A DNA stretch of 11,441 nt from Candidatus Vogelbacteria bacterium (GCA_903825615.1 CAIKBK010000054.1:1-11441), one strand, 5' to 3'. Positions 1-7,352 are shown, counted from the stretch's first letter. Numbers and translations are program-made. The notes: generated from the sequence alone by a model not told the origin.

Positions 1-3
1 CAT
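1..3 (-). CDS. Start codon of the next gene after infB (partial)
   Basis: On the minus strand an ATG lies six bases after the infB stop codon (TAA, AGCGAA, ATG), so another gene of the same operon probably begins at the window edge. In many bacteria rbfA follows infB, but nothing of the protein is visible here. Confidence 0.3.
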
Positions 4-9
4 TTCGCT

Positions 10-1500
10 TTATTTGATTACCGTCTCGAAGGCTTCTAAGTAGTCACCGGGAGCGATTTCTAGCTTAGCATCTATCTCGCCACCAAATTGATTACCCTCT
101 TGAATCTCGGTGGCCTTAATTTTCTGCATTTGGAGACCCAGGATTTTGCCTCGGCCGATCTCAGTATCACGACGAAGAATTTTAACTTCTTTACCGATAG
201 TAATAATTCCTGAGACGACGGTTCCACCAATAATTTGTTTATCCTTGTCTTTACTAAAAGTTTTTAAGATTTTGGCGCGGCCGATTATTTCTTCCACTTT
301 CTGCTTGGGCGCGAGATTTTTCATTTCTTCCTCGAGCCACTCCGAGAGTTTATAGATAATATCTGAAGTTTGGATTGTGATATTCGTTTTTTCCGCTTGA
401 GCGAGAGCACTTTTCTCGGTTTTAACCCTGAAGCCGATAATCTTAGCTTGAGGAAAGGCATGGATTAGACGCACGTCGTTCTCTGTAATTGCCCCGACGC
501 CTTTGTCGATAATATTAATTGCCACTTTCTCGACCGAAATTTTCTTCAACTCTTTTTCTAGAGCTTCAAGAGTGCCAGCAACATCAGCTTTAATGACGAC
601 TGGAATAGTGACCTCGGCTTTAACTCCATTGTCTTTTAATTCACATCCGCAAATCTCTTCTTTATAACATTCGGCAAAACAGTCAGCTTCCTTTTTATTA
701 GCGAAAGCCTTGAAAGGGAAGCCAACTTGAGGCAACTGGTTGAAGCCAAAAATTTTAGCCGGAGCCGAGAACTGAAGTTCTTTGACTGGTTTATCTAAGA
801 AATCAGCTAGACGTTTGATTTTAGTGACCTCTTTGCCAACAACGATAAAGTCTGAGGCCTGCAAGGTGCCATTTTTAATAATAAAAGTGGCAGTAATTCC
901 AACCTTGGGGTCCAAGTGTGATTCTAAGATAAAACCTTCGGCCGGTGCCTTGGACTCGCCACGTAACTCTTCCATTTCGGATACAAGTAGGAGTAAATCT
1001 AAGAGGGTGTCTACCCCGGTGCCTTCTTTGGCCGAAATTAGGGCGAAGGGAACATTACCACCATAACCTTCAACAAAAACACCGTTCTCGGCGAGGCTTT
1101 GTTTGGTGTTCTCAATATTGGCGGCCGGTTTATCAATTTTATTGATGGCGACAACAAAGGGCGTGTTATGATCCTTGATTGATTGCAGAGCTTCAAGTGT
1201 CTGGGTCTTTACCCCTTCTTCAGCCGAGACTACTAAAATGGCGATGTCAGCTATTTGGGCGCCACGCTCACGCATGGTAGTAAAGGCCGAGTGTCCAGGC
1301 GTATCAATAAAAGTAATTTTCTTACCATTGTGGATTACTTCATAAGCACTAGTATTTTGAGTGATACCGCCAGCTTCTTTGTCAACGATATTGGTTTTGC
1401 GGATGTAGTCTAAGAGTTTGGACTTACCATGATCAATATGGCCCATAACAGCAATTACGGGAGGACGTTCAATAAGACTGTTGCCAGTTTTTTGATTCAT
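10..1500 (-). CDS. infB: Translation initiation factor IF-2 (short form)
   Basis: This GTPase delivers initiator fMet-tRNA to the 30S subunit and promotes 70S joining. The 496-residue protein starts almost directly at the G domain: G1 is GHIDHGKS (20-27), the switch region [10 protein letters not shown] (44-53), G3 DTPGH (66-70, catalytic His70 present), G4 NKID (120-123) and G5 SAKEG (156-160). The beta-barrel domain II begins near residue 190, followed by domain III with [20 protein letters not shown] and the C-terminal C2 barrel with [12 protein letters not shown]. The IF2_N domain and long linker of typical bacterial IF-2 (about 890 residues in E. coli) are absent. G1 carries Ser for the usual Thr, and the switch carries Asn for the usual His. 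The gene lies 30 bases downstream of the DUF4446 gene, has no Shine-Dalgarno sequence of its own, and is probably co-transcribed with it. Family identity is certain. Confidence 0.97.
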   Translation of the reverse strand: MNQKTGNSLIERPPVIAVMGHIDHGKSKLLDYIRKTNIVDKEAGGITQNTSAYEVIHNGKKITFIDTPGHSAFTTMRERGAQIADIAILVVSAEEGVKTQTLEALQSIKDHNTPFVVAINKIDKPAANIENTKQSLAENGVFVEGYGGNVPFALISAKEGTGVDTLLDLLLLVSEMEELRGESKAPAEGFILESHLDPKVGITATFIIKNGTLQASDFIVVGKEVTKIKRLADFLDKPVKELQFSAPAKIFGFNQLPQVGFPFKAFANKKEADCFAECYKEEICGCELKDNGVKAEVTIPVVIKADVAGTLEALEKELKKISVEKVAINIIDKGVGAITENDVRLIHAFPQAKIIGFRVKTEKSALAQAEKTNITIQTSDIIYKLSEWLEEEMKNLAPKQKVEEIIGRAKILKTFSKDKDKQIIGGTVVSGIITIGKEVKILRRDTEIGRGKILGLQMQKIKATEIQEGNQFGGEIDAKLEIAPGDYLEAFETVIK

Positions 1501-1530
1501 AGTCTTAATTAAACCAGAAAAAGCTTTATT

Positions 1531-1992
1531 TTACAAACTCGAAGCTTTGTCGATAGCCTCCTTTTCTTCCTGTGAGAGCTCATATTCGGACTTACTGTTC
1601 TTGAGAGGTTTGGCATAGACGCTAACTTTATCGCGCGAGTAGAGACTGGAGATGACAAGGCCATCGCCGTTCTCATCCATAAAGCAGGTAGCAAAACTCT
1701 GATTCCCGCCTTGATCGCGGAAGGGGTTGTAGCGGACGGTATGGACCTTCTGCAAGGCTTTGGCTAGGCGTTCATTGATATTATCTATCTCTTGGGCAAT
1801 CATTTTAGTGCGTTCATCGAGGCGACGGGCAGTTTTTACAAACTCATCAATCACCGCTTCTAAGTCTCCGCCTCGCTTACCGACTAGTAAATTAGTTAAA
1901 CGTCGGTCAAGGATAAAAAGTCGAATAAGAGAAAAAATGGCAATAGCAATAAAGCCGACCATGATGATGAATAAAACATTTAAATCAATCAT
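1531..1992 (-). CDS. DUF4446 family membrane protein
   Basis: This 153-residue protein of unknown function matches the DUF4446 pattern. One N-terminal membrane segment (about residues 5-28, LFIIMVGFIAIAIFSLIRLF) is followed by a basic, probably cytoplasmic stretch and a helical, likely coiled-coil region (about 42-82). A compact C-terminal domain carries VRYNPF (86-91), GGNQSF (95-100), GDGLV (109-113) and YAKP (126-129), which are the recognisable family motifs. It is the first gene of an operon with infB (30-base gap). The promoter ends six bases before the ATG, so the mRNA is probably leaderless. I know of no established role; the conserved C-terminal motifs argue for a folded soluble domain tethered to the membrane. 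Confidence 0.88.
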   Translation of the reverse strand: MIDLNVLFIIMVGFIAIAIFSLIRLFILDRRLTNLLVGKRGGDLEAVIDEFVKTARRLDERTKMIAQEIDNINERLAKALQKVHTVRYNPFRDQGGNQSFATCFMDENGDGLVISSLYSRDKVSVYAKPLKNSKSEYELSQEEKEAIDKASSL

Positions 1993-2020
1993 TGTTTTAT
2001 TATATAAAATTTGCTATTTT
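1992..2020 (+). promoter_or_regulatory. Promoter of the cysteine desulfurase gene
   Basis: TTGTTT (1992-1997), a 17-base spacer and TATTTT (2015-2020) end eight bases before the ATG at 2029, again implying a leaderless or nearly leaderless mRNA. The -35 begins on the last base of the opposing start codon. A short inverted repeat (TTTGCT 2010-2015 / AGCAAA 2023-2028) lies across the start region and could be an operator or chance in AT-rich DNA. Confidence 0.5.
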
Positions 2021-2027
2021 AAAGCAA
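1999..2027 (-). promoter_or_regulatory. Promoter of the DUF4446-infB operon (leaderless)
   Basis: Read on the minus strand, TTGCTT (2027-2022), a 17-base spacer and a perfect TATAAT (2004-1999) precede the ATG at 1992 by six bases. Transcription would start at or next to the A of the start codon. It overlaps the opposite-facing promoter of the cysteine desulfurase gene. Confidence 0.65.
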
Positions 2028-2028
2028 A

Positions 2029-3291
2029 ATGAAGCGTATTTACTGGGACACCGCGGCGGGAATGGGGAATCCTTCGAGTATCCACACCGAGGGGCTTTTG
2101 GCGGAGAAGGCGGTGGAGGAGGCTCGCGCCAAGATTGCCGAGGTGCTTTATGCGCATCCAGATGAGATTATTTTTACGGGTTCTGGCACGGAGAGCGATA
2201 ACCTCGCTATTCTTGGCTTAGCCGAAATTAGAATCCCGAGGACTCCCCCCGGGCTTACCAGAGGGAAGTCCTCGGGGGCGAATCATATCATTACGACAGC
2301 CATTGAACATAAAGCGGTGTTGGAGCCATGTCGCCACTTACAGAAAAAAGGTTTTAAGGTTACTTATCTAAAAGTTGATAAAAATGGGCAAGTGGATTTG
2401 AAGGAACTCAAAGAATCTCTAACCAAAGAAACTTTCTTGGTTTCTATTATGATGGCCAATAATGAGATAGGCTCGATTCAGCCGATTAAAGAGGTGGCTA
2501 AGATCATTCGGCATTTTAGGAAGGAAAACCTCTCGACTACGCTCGGGGCAAGCCTGCCTTACTTTCACACTGACGCTTGCCAAGCGCCAAGATTCTTAGA
2601 TATCAATGTCGCCAAGCTTGGTGTCGATCTCCTGTCTTTCAATGGTTCAAAAATTTATGGTCCGAAGGGGATTGGCGCGCTTTATGTGCGGCGCGGAGTC
2701 GTGATTGCCCCTATTATTATGGGTGGCGGTCAGGAACGAGGTTTAAGGTCGGGCACGTTAAATGTGGAAGGAATTGTCGGTCTCGCCAAAGCGCTTGCCA
2801 TTTGCCAGAAGGAGAGGGTTAAAGAAAGCTTGCGTTTAGAAAAAATTCAGAAAAAATTAATAACAGAACTCAAGAAGATCTCCGGAGTCACAATCAATGG
2901 GCCAGAAAACTTGATTGAAGTCGAACTTCAATCACAACAACTTCAATCACAAAGTCCGACTTCGGGAATTGTGAGAAGTGCGACTTCAAGTGAGCCCGAA
3001 GTCGTTCTTCGCACGATTCCGAGTATCGTTAACTTTTCCGTTGCTGGACTTGAAGGCGAGCAATTAGTTATTGAACTTGATGCTAAGGGTTTTGCTGTTT
3101 CTTCGGGTAGTGCTTGTTCTCATAATAATGGCGAAGGCTCTTACTCAATTCGCGCTATTGGTGGGAGTGAAGAACAGGCGACTGACGCCGTGCGAATTAG
3201 TCTCCCACGCGAAGTTTCTTCCGCTGAAATCGCCTTGTTTATTAAGTCTCTTAAAGACATAATTACGAAGTACAAAAAAGTTGATTTCTAA
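2029..3291 (+). CDS. Cysteine desulfurase (NifS/IscS family) with repeat-derived insertions
   Basis: This PLP enzyme removes sulfur from L-cysteine to form a protein persulfide used for Fe-S clusters or tRNA thiolation. Visible landmarks are GTESDN near residue 54, the EHKAVL region that stacks on PLP, HTDACQ (180-185) with the PLP-pairing Asp, the PLP lysine Lys208 in GSKIYGPKG, and the catalytic Cys363 in SSGSACS. Relative to E. coli IscS, about 22 residues after the opening D-x-A-A motif are missing, and Ser207 replaces the usual His before the PLP lysine. Three inserts (about residues 70-83, 167-177 and 295-325) lie over repeat-like DNA. The frame stays open and catalytic residues survive, so the gene looks functional. 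No iscU neighbour is seen, so a role in tRNA thiolation (with MnmA) is possible but inferred. Confidence 0.93.
   Translation: MKRIYWDTAAGMGNPSSIHTEGLLAEKAVEEARAKIAEVLYAHPDEIIFTGSGTESDNLAILGLAEIRIPRTPPGLTRGKSSGANHIITTAIEHKAVLEPCRHLQKKGFKVTYLKVDKNGQVDLKELKESLTKETFLVSIMMANNEIGSIQPIKEVAKIIRHFRKENLSTTLGASLPYFHTDACQAPRFLDINVAKLGVDLLSFNGSKIYGPKGIGALYVRRGVVIAPIIMGGGQERGLRSGTLNVEGIVGLAKALAICQKERVKESLRLEKIQKKLITELKKISGVTINGPENLIEVELQSQQLQSQSPTSGIVRSATSSEPEVVLRTIPSIVNFSVAGLEGEQLVIELDAKGFAVSSGSACSHNNGEGSYSIRAIGGSEEQATDAVRISLPREVSSAEIALFIKSLKDIITKYKKVDF
2235..2276 (+). repeat. Inverted repeat 1 inside the cysteine desulfurase gene
   Basis: Ten-base arms CCCGAGGACT (2235-2244) and AGTCCTCGGG (2267-2276) are perfectly complementary. 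They encode roughly residues 70-83 (PRTPPGLTRGKSSG), where IscS homologues have only a short, unrelated linker. It looks like a small palindromic element inserted in frame. Confidence 0.7.
2530..2559 (+). repeat. Candidate repeat-derived insert 2 in the cysteine desulfurase gene
   Basis: The segment with CTCGACTACGCTCGGGGCA encodes about residues 168-177 (LSTTLGASLP), extra relative to IscS just before the conserved HTDACQ. It resembles the CTTCGACTACGCTCAGG-type repeats I recall from many bacterial genomes. A short GGCA/TGCC hairpin follows. Evidence is weaker than for inserts 1 and 3. Confidence 0.45.
2913..3004 (+). repeat. Compound repeat insert 3 inside the cysteine desulfurase gene
   Basis: This segment contains a 9-base perfect inverted repeat (GATTGAAGT 2913-2921 / ACTTCAATC 2925-2933), a 13-base direct repeat ACTTCAATCACAA at 2925-2937 and 2940-2952, and a 10-base perfect inverted repeat CGACTTCGGG (2957-2966) / CCCGAAGTCG (2995-3004). 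A nested GAAGT/ACTTC hairpin sits between the last pair. It encodes about 30 low-complexity residues absent from IscS, before the conserved GLEGEQLVIELDAKGFAVSS. Confidence 0.75.
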
Positions 3292-3305
3292 TATAATTTG
3301 AGGTA

Positions 3306-3334
3306 GTGATTTTTTTTGTTATTTATGTTAAGAT
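3306..3334 (+). promoter_or_regulatory. Possible extended -10 promoter of the pseudoprotease gene
   Basis: A TG motif one base before TAAGAT (3329-3334) gives an extended -10. The -35 17 bases upstream (GTGATT) is poor. The start at 3354 would have a leader of about 13 AT-rich bases and no Shine-Dalgarno sequence. Confidence 0.35.
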
Positions 3335-3353
3335 ATAAAATAATAAATAAACT

Positions 3354-4139
3354 ATGGATATAAAAGATCTTAACCGTAGCCAGTTTTTAATGTTACTTTT
3401 CCTTATTATGTTTGTCTGTTCTATCACAACAGCGATTGTTACTGTGACACTAATGGATCAATCTCCCAACGCTGGAGTGACTCATACTATCAATCAGGTA
3501 ATTGAAAGAGTTATCCCAGGTGCCACTACCACTATTGTTAAGATCGTTAGAGAAGAACCTACCGCAAGTGGTGAAGGGGCGCAAATTGTCAAAGCGATGG
3601 AGCTTGTGGCTCCGGTTGTGGTGGGGCTAGATAAAACTACCGACAAAGGCAATGAACGTTTAGGAACTGGTTTTGTTGTCAGGGGTGACCTTGTGGTGAC
3701 GGCTCTTAAGAATTTGCCTGAAGAGGTTAAGACCATTGTGATTGTTAAAAATGCCCTGAGCCTGCCTGGCGAAGTCGTCAAGCGTGATAGCAGTAATAAT
3801 ATTGCTTTAATCCGTTTTACGGCCACCAGTACCTTAGTGGCTGATAAATTAGTTTATGCTAAAAATTTGCCAGCTAGTGGCCAGACCAGCGTGTCCCTAG
3901 CTTATACTGATAATAGTAGTCCGGAGATTATGATTGGTATTATTATGGGGGTGATTAGCGCTAACTCTACCTCTACGCCCGATATAAGTTCCGATGTTAT
4001 TCGCGCTGGTTCTGTCACTAGTGATAATATCGGTGGTCCTATTATCAATACAGCAGGGGAGATAGTCGGTATTGGGATTTCCCGTGGCTATGCTCTCTCA
4101 GTTGGTACTTTGCGCGTTATCATTGACCAGATTAAATAG
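3354..4139 (+). CDS. Membrane-anchored trypsin-fold pseudoprotease
   Basis: This 261-residue protein has a single N-terminal membrane anchor (about residues 12-34) and a chymotrypsin/HtrA-like domain outside the membrane, recognisable by GTGFVV (104-109), VVTALKNL, NNIALIRF and NIGGPIINTAGEIVGIGIS. Aligning these by eye with HtrA motifs, all three catalytic positions are changed: Lys119 stands at the His of VTAAH, Asn149 at the Asp of DIALL, and Ile226 at the Ser of GNSGGP. No PDZ domain follows. It is therefore very unlikely to cleave peptide bonds; a binding or scaffolding role is an inference. The start at 3354 is supported by the signal-anchor immediately after it. The gene precedes the Clp ATPase gene by 35 bases, but a separate promoter lies across that junction. 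Confidence 0.8.
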   Translation: MDIKDLNRSQFLMLLFLIMFVCSITTAIVTVTLMDQSPNAGVTHTINQVIERVIPGATTTIVKIVREEPTASGEGAQIVKAMELVAPVVVGLDKTTDKGNERLGTGFVVRGDLVVTALKNLPEEVKTIVIVKNALSLPGEVVKRDSSNNIALIRFTATSTLVADKLVYAKNLPASGQTSVSLAYTDNSSPEIMIGIIMGVISANSTSTPDISSDVIRAGSVTSDNIGGPIINTAGEIVGIGISRGYALSVGTLRVIIDQIK

Positions 4140-4151
4140 TCGTTGTATGAT
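4123..4151 (+). promoter_or_regulatory. Promoter of the Clp ATPase gene
   Basis: TTGACC (4123-4128), a 17-base spacer and TATGAT (4146-4151) each match the sigma-70 consensus at five of six positions. The -35 lies inside the last codons of the pseudoprotease gene. Transcription from about 4158 gives a leader of about 17 bases, with only a distant AGGA before the ATG at 4175. No CIRCE-type repeat is seen. Confidence 0.6.
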
Positions 4152-4174
4152 AAGAATCTTAGGAAAATTAAATT

Positions 4175-6856
4175 ATGCCCCCATTTCAAAATTTCACAAC
4201 CAAGGCACGCGAAGTAATTCGCCGAGCTCATGAGCTAGCGATTGAGCGCGGACAAAATCAGGTCAACCCCTTCCATCTGTTGGCCGCTTTGTTGTTGCAA
4301 GAAGAAAGTCTAGTTGTTTCTATTCTCGACAAGCTCGAGGTTGATTCACTGTCTCTAACCGATCATGTTTTGGATAGCATTGAGTCCTTAGGTGGTGGCA
4401 ATGTGATGAGCCCCTCCTACCAAATTTATTTAACTCCCGAATTGGTGCGGGTTTTTGATACTTCAGCCAAGATTGCCGGTAATTTAAGTGAGGAGTTTGT
4501 CTCAACTGAGCACTTGCTTCTAGCCTTGCTTGATGTGCCGGGCGCAACCCGTGATCTCTTGGCTCGTTTCAAAATTAGTAATGAGGCGGTTTTAAATATT
4601 ATTCAAGAAATTAAAGCGGGCAATATTTCCCCCACCGCTAATCAAAAAAAGACCAAAGCAATTGAAAAGTTTACCAAGAATCTGACTGATATGGCGCGGG
4701 CCGATAAGCTTGACCCGGTTATTGGCCGTGACGACGAAATTCGTCGCGTCATGGAGATTCTTTCTCGTCGTACCAAGAACAACCCCGTTCTGGTTGGCGA
4801 AGCTGGCACTGGTAAGACCGCAATTGCCGAAGGTTTGGCGATTAGGATTGCGAAGGGTGAGGCGCCAGAATCACTTCGTGATCGTGAGATTGTCTCTTTA
4901 GATCTTGGAATGTTACTGGCTGGTACGAAGTATCGCGGCGAATTTGAGGAAAGACTAAAAAATATCATTAAAGAAATTGAGAAATCTGAAGGCAAGATAA
5001 TTCTTTTTATTGATGAAATTCACACTATTGTCGGTGCGGGAGCCGCTGAAGGGGCTGTTGACGCTTCAAATATGTTGAAGCCGGCTTTGGCTCGAGGCGA
5101 ATTGCGCACTATTGGCGCAACCACGATTAAGGAGTATCAGAAGTATATCGAGAAGGACCAAGCGTTGACTCGTCGTTTCCAACCCGTTACTGTCGAGGAA
5201 CCAACAATTGAAGACGCGATAACTATTTTGCGCGGGCTTAAAGATAAATATGAATTGCATCATGGGGTCCACATTACCGATGGAGCAATAGTTTCGGCGG
5301 TTAATTTATCGAGCCGTTATATTACTGATCGTTTCTTGCCCGACAAGGCGATTGATCTTATTGATGAAGCGGCTTCGGCTTTGCGCTTACAGCTAGAGAA
5401 CAAGCCGGTGGCGCTTGAAGATGGTGAACGCAAGATTATGCGTCTTGAAGTTGAGAAGGAGGCAATGAAAAAAGAGGTGGAACTGTCTGATAATAAAGAG
5501 GCTAAAGCGCGAATCAAAGAAATTGACAAGAGTATTAGTGAGTTGAAAGAGACAATTCACGAGATCGAATTAAAATGGAAGAATGAGAAACAACTGATTG
5601 GCGAGATCCGTCAGTCTAAAGCTGAGTTAGAGAAACTGCGTTTGGAGGCCAGTCACGCGGAGATGCGCGCTGATTTGTCACGAGCGGCAGAGATTCTCTA
5701 TGGTCGCATTCCCGAGATTGATAAAGCGCTTAAGACTAAAGAACAAAAACTTAAAAAATTGCAGAGTGCTCGCAAGATTCTTAAAGAAGAGGTGAGCGAA
5801 GAAGAAATTGCGCGTGTCGTCTCGCGTTGGACTGGTATCCCGGTGATGAAGATGCTTGAAGAAGAGACTGATAAATTAGCTCGGATTGAAGAAGACTTAA
5901 AGAAACGCGTCCGCGGGCAAGATGAGGCTCTTGATCGGGTAGGCGAGGCGGTTAAGCGTTCGCGCGCTGGTATTGCTGATCCGGATCGTCCGATTGGTTC
6001 CTTTATGTTTCTTGGTCCCTCTGGTGTCGGGAAGACAGAATTGGCGCGAGCTTTGGCTAGTTTTCTCTTTAATGACGAGAAGGCGCTTATTCGTGTGGAC
6101 ATGTCAGAGTATATGGAAAAATATTCAGTTTCCAAGTTGATTGGCTCCCCGCCGGGTTATGTCGGTTATGAGGAAGGTGGCAATTTGACCGAAATTGTGC
6201 GCCATCGACCCTACTCAATTTTACTTTTTGATGAAGTGGAGAAGGCTCATCCCGAGGTCTTCAACGTGCTTCTTCAAGTGCTTGATAATGGCCGTTTAAC
6301 TGATGCTAGGGGGCGTACTGTTAATTTCAAAAATACCATCATCATTATGACCTCCAATATCGGCAGTCAGTTTATCAAGAATTATCAACGCATCGGTTTT
6401 GCTGGTGGGGATATTGATAATGATTACGGTCAGGTCAAAGAAAAAATTCAGGATAGTTTGCGTGACCACTTCCGACCAGAGTTCTTAAATCGCTTGGACG
6501 AAATTGTCATCTTCAATCCTCTGGCTAAAGAAACTTTGCGGGAAATTGTCGATTTGCAATTAGCGATTGTCCGTGAGCGTTTGACGAAGAAGGGTATTAG
6601 GCTGGAAATTTCTGACGAGGCCATGACTTTCTTAGCGAGCGAGGGTTATAATCCGGAGTATGGCGCGCGACCGCTGAAGCGCTTGATTCAAAGCAAGATC
6701 CTAAATCCGGTCGCTCAATTTATTATTGGTCGCAAAATTGATGGCGGGGGAATTGTAACCGTCTCGCTTAAGGATAATATACCAGTTGTTGAGTTGACTA
6801 AAGCAGTTAAATCTAAAATAAATCCGCGCCCGTCTAAGGTAGTATCCACACGTTAG
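4175..6856 (+). CDS. Hsp100/Clp ATPase with ClpB-like M domain and ClpP-type loop
   Basis: This 893-residue double-AAA+ unfoldase threads proteins through a hexameric pore. The N-terminal Clp repeat domain spans about 1-145. NBD1 has Walker A GEAGTGKT (208-215) and Walker B FIDEIH (Asp280, Glu281). NBD2 has Walker A GPSGVGKT (614-621) and Walker B LLFDEVEK (Asp686, Glu687). About 155 residues separate DEAA (397) from TGIPV (553), a full-length coiled-coil M domain including LYGRIPE, as in the disaggregase ClpB; ClpC has a much shorter one. After MTSNIGS in NBD2, however, the protein has an extended loop with the tripeptide IGF (740-742), at the place where ClpA, ClpC and ClpX carry the ClpP-docking IGL/VGF/IGF. 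Plain ClpB lacks this. It may be a disaggregase that feeds ClpP. Calling it clpB or clpC would overstate what is known, so no symbol is given. Confidence 0.93.
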   Translation: MPPFQNFTTKAREVIRRAHELAIERGQNQVNPFHLLAALLLQEESLVVSILDKLEVDSLSLTDHVLDSIESLGGGNVMSPSYQIYLTPELVRVFDTSAKIAGNLSEEFVSTEHLLLALLDVPGATRDLLARFKISNEAVLNIIQEIKAGNISPTANQKKTKAIEKFTKNLTDMARADKLDPVIGRDDEIRRVMEILSRRTKNNPVLVGEAGTGKTAIAEGLAIRIAKGEAPESLRDREIVSLDLGMLLAGTKYRGEFEERLKNIIKEIEKSEGKIILFIDEIHTIVGAGAAEGAVDASNMLKPALARGELRTIGATTIKEYQKYIEKDQALTRRFQPVTVEEPTIEDAITILRGLKDKYELHHGVHITDGAIVSAVNLSSRYITDRFLPDKAIDLIDEAASALRLQLENKPVALEDGERKIMRLEVEKEAMKKEVELSDNKEAKARIKEIDKSISELKETIHEIELKWKNEKQLIGEIRQSKAELEKLRLEASHAEMRADLSRAAEILYGRIPEIDKALKTKEQKLKKLQSARKILKEEVSEEEIARVVSRWTGIPVMKMLEEETDKLARIEEDLKKRVRGQDEALDRVGEAVKRSRAGIADPDRPIGSFMFLGPSGVGKTELARALASFLFNDEKALIRVDMSEYMEKYSVSKLIGSPPGYVGYEEGGNLTEIVRHRPYSILLFDEVEKAHPEVFNVLLQVLDNGRLTDARGRTVNFKNTIIIMTSNIGSQFIKNYQRIGFAGGDIDNDYGQVKEKIQDSLRDHFRPEFLNRLDEIVIFNPLAKETLREIVDLQLAIVRERLTKKGIRLEISDEAMTFLASEGYNPEYGARPLKRLIQSKILNPVAQFIIGRKIDGGGIVTVSLKDNIPVVELTKAVKSKINPRPSKVVSTR

Positions 6857-6859
6857 ACA

Positions 6860-6888
6860 TTGACATTCTGTGTAGCAATATGTACTAT
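6860..6888 (+). promoter_or_regulatory. Promoter of the unclassified RNA gene
   Basis: A perfect TTGACA (6860-6865), a 17-base spacer and TACTAT (6883-6888) lie four bases after the Clp stop codon. The predicted start is near 6895. No reading frame with a start and ribosome site follows, so the promoter points to a non-coding transcript. Confidence 0.6.
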
Positions 6889-6894
6889 CTATCT

Positions 6895-7134
6895 TGGAAG
6901 TTCCGCTGGTGTGAACTGTCCTATTCTTGGGGATTAAGGGTCGACCAACTTAACGGAGGAATGTGCCTATACGGAAAATTTTGGGCAAAAGACATAAAGG
7001 TTCGGTGCTGGTCCCGCGACTAAGGGATATGTAACGCTAGGGGCTAAGTGCCACCTTCGCACCTCGGTGCGTAATGTGAGAACGACAGAGTAACTGTGGT
7101 TGGGGTCCGCCCTGGCCACGGTTATTATTTTATG
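6895..7134 (+). ncRNA. Putative structured non-coding RNA of about 240 nt, class unknown
   Basis: The stretch is bounded by a good promoter (6860-6888) and a strong intrinsic terminator (7091-7134) and has no convincing coding frame; stops are frequent on the plus strand. It is richer in G than the intergenic DNA around it and folds locally: TTAAG/CTTAA closing a loop with GGTCGACC (about 6935-6955), TCCC/GGGA near 7012-7027, and a tight CGCAC-CTCG-GTGCG hairpin (7058-7071). The tRNA-Tyr gene downstream has its own promoter. I compared it by eye with tmRNA, RNase P RNA, SRP RNA, 6S RNA and T-box leaders and found only fragmentary likeness. It could be a highly divergent member of one of these, or a new family. 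The 5' end is estimated from the promoter. Confidence 0.5.
7091..7134 (+). terminator. Intrinsic terminator of the RNA gene
   Basis: TAACTGTGG and CCACGGTTA form a nine-base stem with one G-U pair, closed by an inner GGG/CCC hairpin, followed by the T-rich TTATTTTATG. Confidence 0.75.
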
Positions 7135-7160
7135 ATCCTGTTTTAAGGAATTTAAGGAAA

Positions 7161-7189
7161 TTGCTAAATTGGTCATTTTGTTTTAATAT
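7161..7189 (+). promoter_or_regulatory. Promoter of tRNA-Tyr
   Basis: TTGCTA (7161-7166), a 17-base spacer and TAATAT (7184-7189) place the start near 7196, about 18 bases before the mature tRNA. A tandem TTTAAGGAA (7142-7150, 7151-7159) lies just upstream, of no evident function. Confidence 0.45.
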
Positions 7190-7213
7190 AAAGGAGTTCT
7201 AAAATTAAATATT

Positions 7214-7296
7214 GCGCAGGTGGCGGAGTGGTCAATCGCAAGTGACTGTAAATCACTCGGCTTAGGCCTACGGGGGTTCGAATCCCTCCCTGCGCA
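7214..7296 (+). tRNA. tRNA-Tyr (anticodon GUA)
   Basis: The acceptor arms GCGCAGG (7214-7220) and CCTGCGC (7289-7295) pair perfectly. The anticodon stem AGTGA/TCACT encloses the loop CTGTAAA with anticodon GTA at 7248-7250. A long class II variable arm (7258-7271), expected for bacterial tRNA-Tyr, precedes the T arm GGGGG-TTCGAAT-CCCTC (one G-U pair). The discriminator base is A7296, and the following bases are CACG, so the 3' CCA is not encoded and must be added enzymatically. The gene stands alone with its own promoter and terminator, directly before the G+C-rich island. Confidence 0.96.
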
Positions 7297-7327
7297 CACG
7301 AGAAAATTCTGTTTTTTGATTGATTTC

Positions 7328-7352
7328 CTGGGTTAGACACCCAGCTATTTTT
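7328..7352 (+). terminator. Intrinsic terminator after tRNA-Tyr
   Basis: CTGGGT (7328-7333) and ACCCAG (7339-7344) form a six-base stem with a five-base loop, followed by CTATTTTTAT. The loop overlaps the -35 of the next promoter. Confidence 0.6.

Noticed and set aside
2925..2952. The ACTTCAATCACAA direct repeat as a CRISPR fragment
   Set aside because: There are only two 13-base copies two bases apart, in frame within a protein gene, with no spacers or cas genes.
4123..4174. A CIRCE-type heat-shock operator before the Clp gene
   Set aside because: No TTAGCACTC/GAGTGCTAA inverted repeat is present in the 35-base gap or the preceding sequence.
6895..7134. The RNA region as tmRNA, RNase P RNA, SRP RNA or a T-box leader
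   Set aside because: GGGTCGACC, GGAGGAAT, GTAACGC, ACGACAG and TGGTCCCGCGAC resemble pieces of these RNAs, but the near-invariant cores are missing: no GGTTCGAATCC-type tmRNA 3' end or tag frame, no AAAGTCC of RNase P, no GGAAGGAAGCA of SRP, and TGGTCC instead of the TGGNAC of the T-box.
6967..7176. A 69-codon frame on the minus strand opposite the RNA gene
   Set aside because: It has no ribosome site, lies across the terminator hairpin, and its protein shows no recognisable domain.
7277..7296. tRNA-Tyr 3' end as an integration site for the island
   Set aside because: I saw no copy of the tRNA 3' sequence beyond the island (9956-10410) and no integrase gene, so tRNA-directed integration is not supported.
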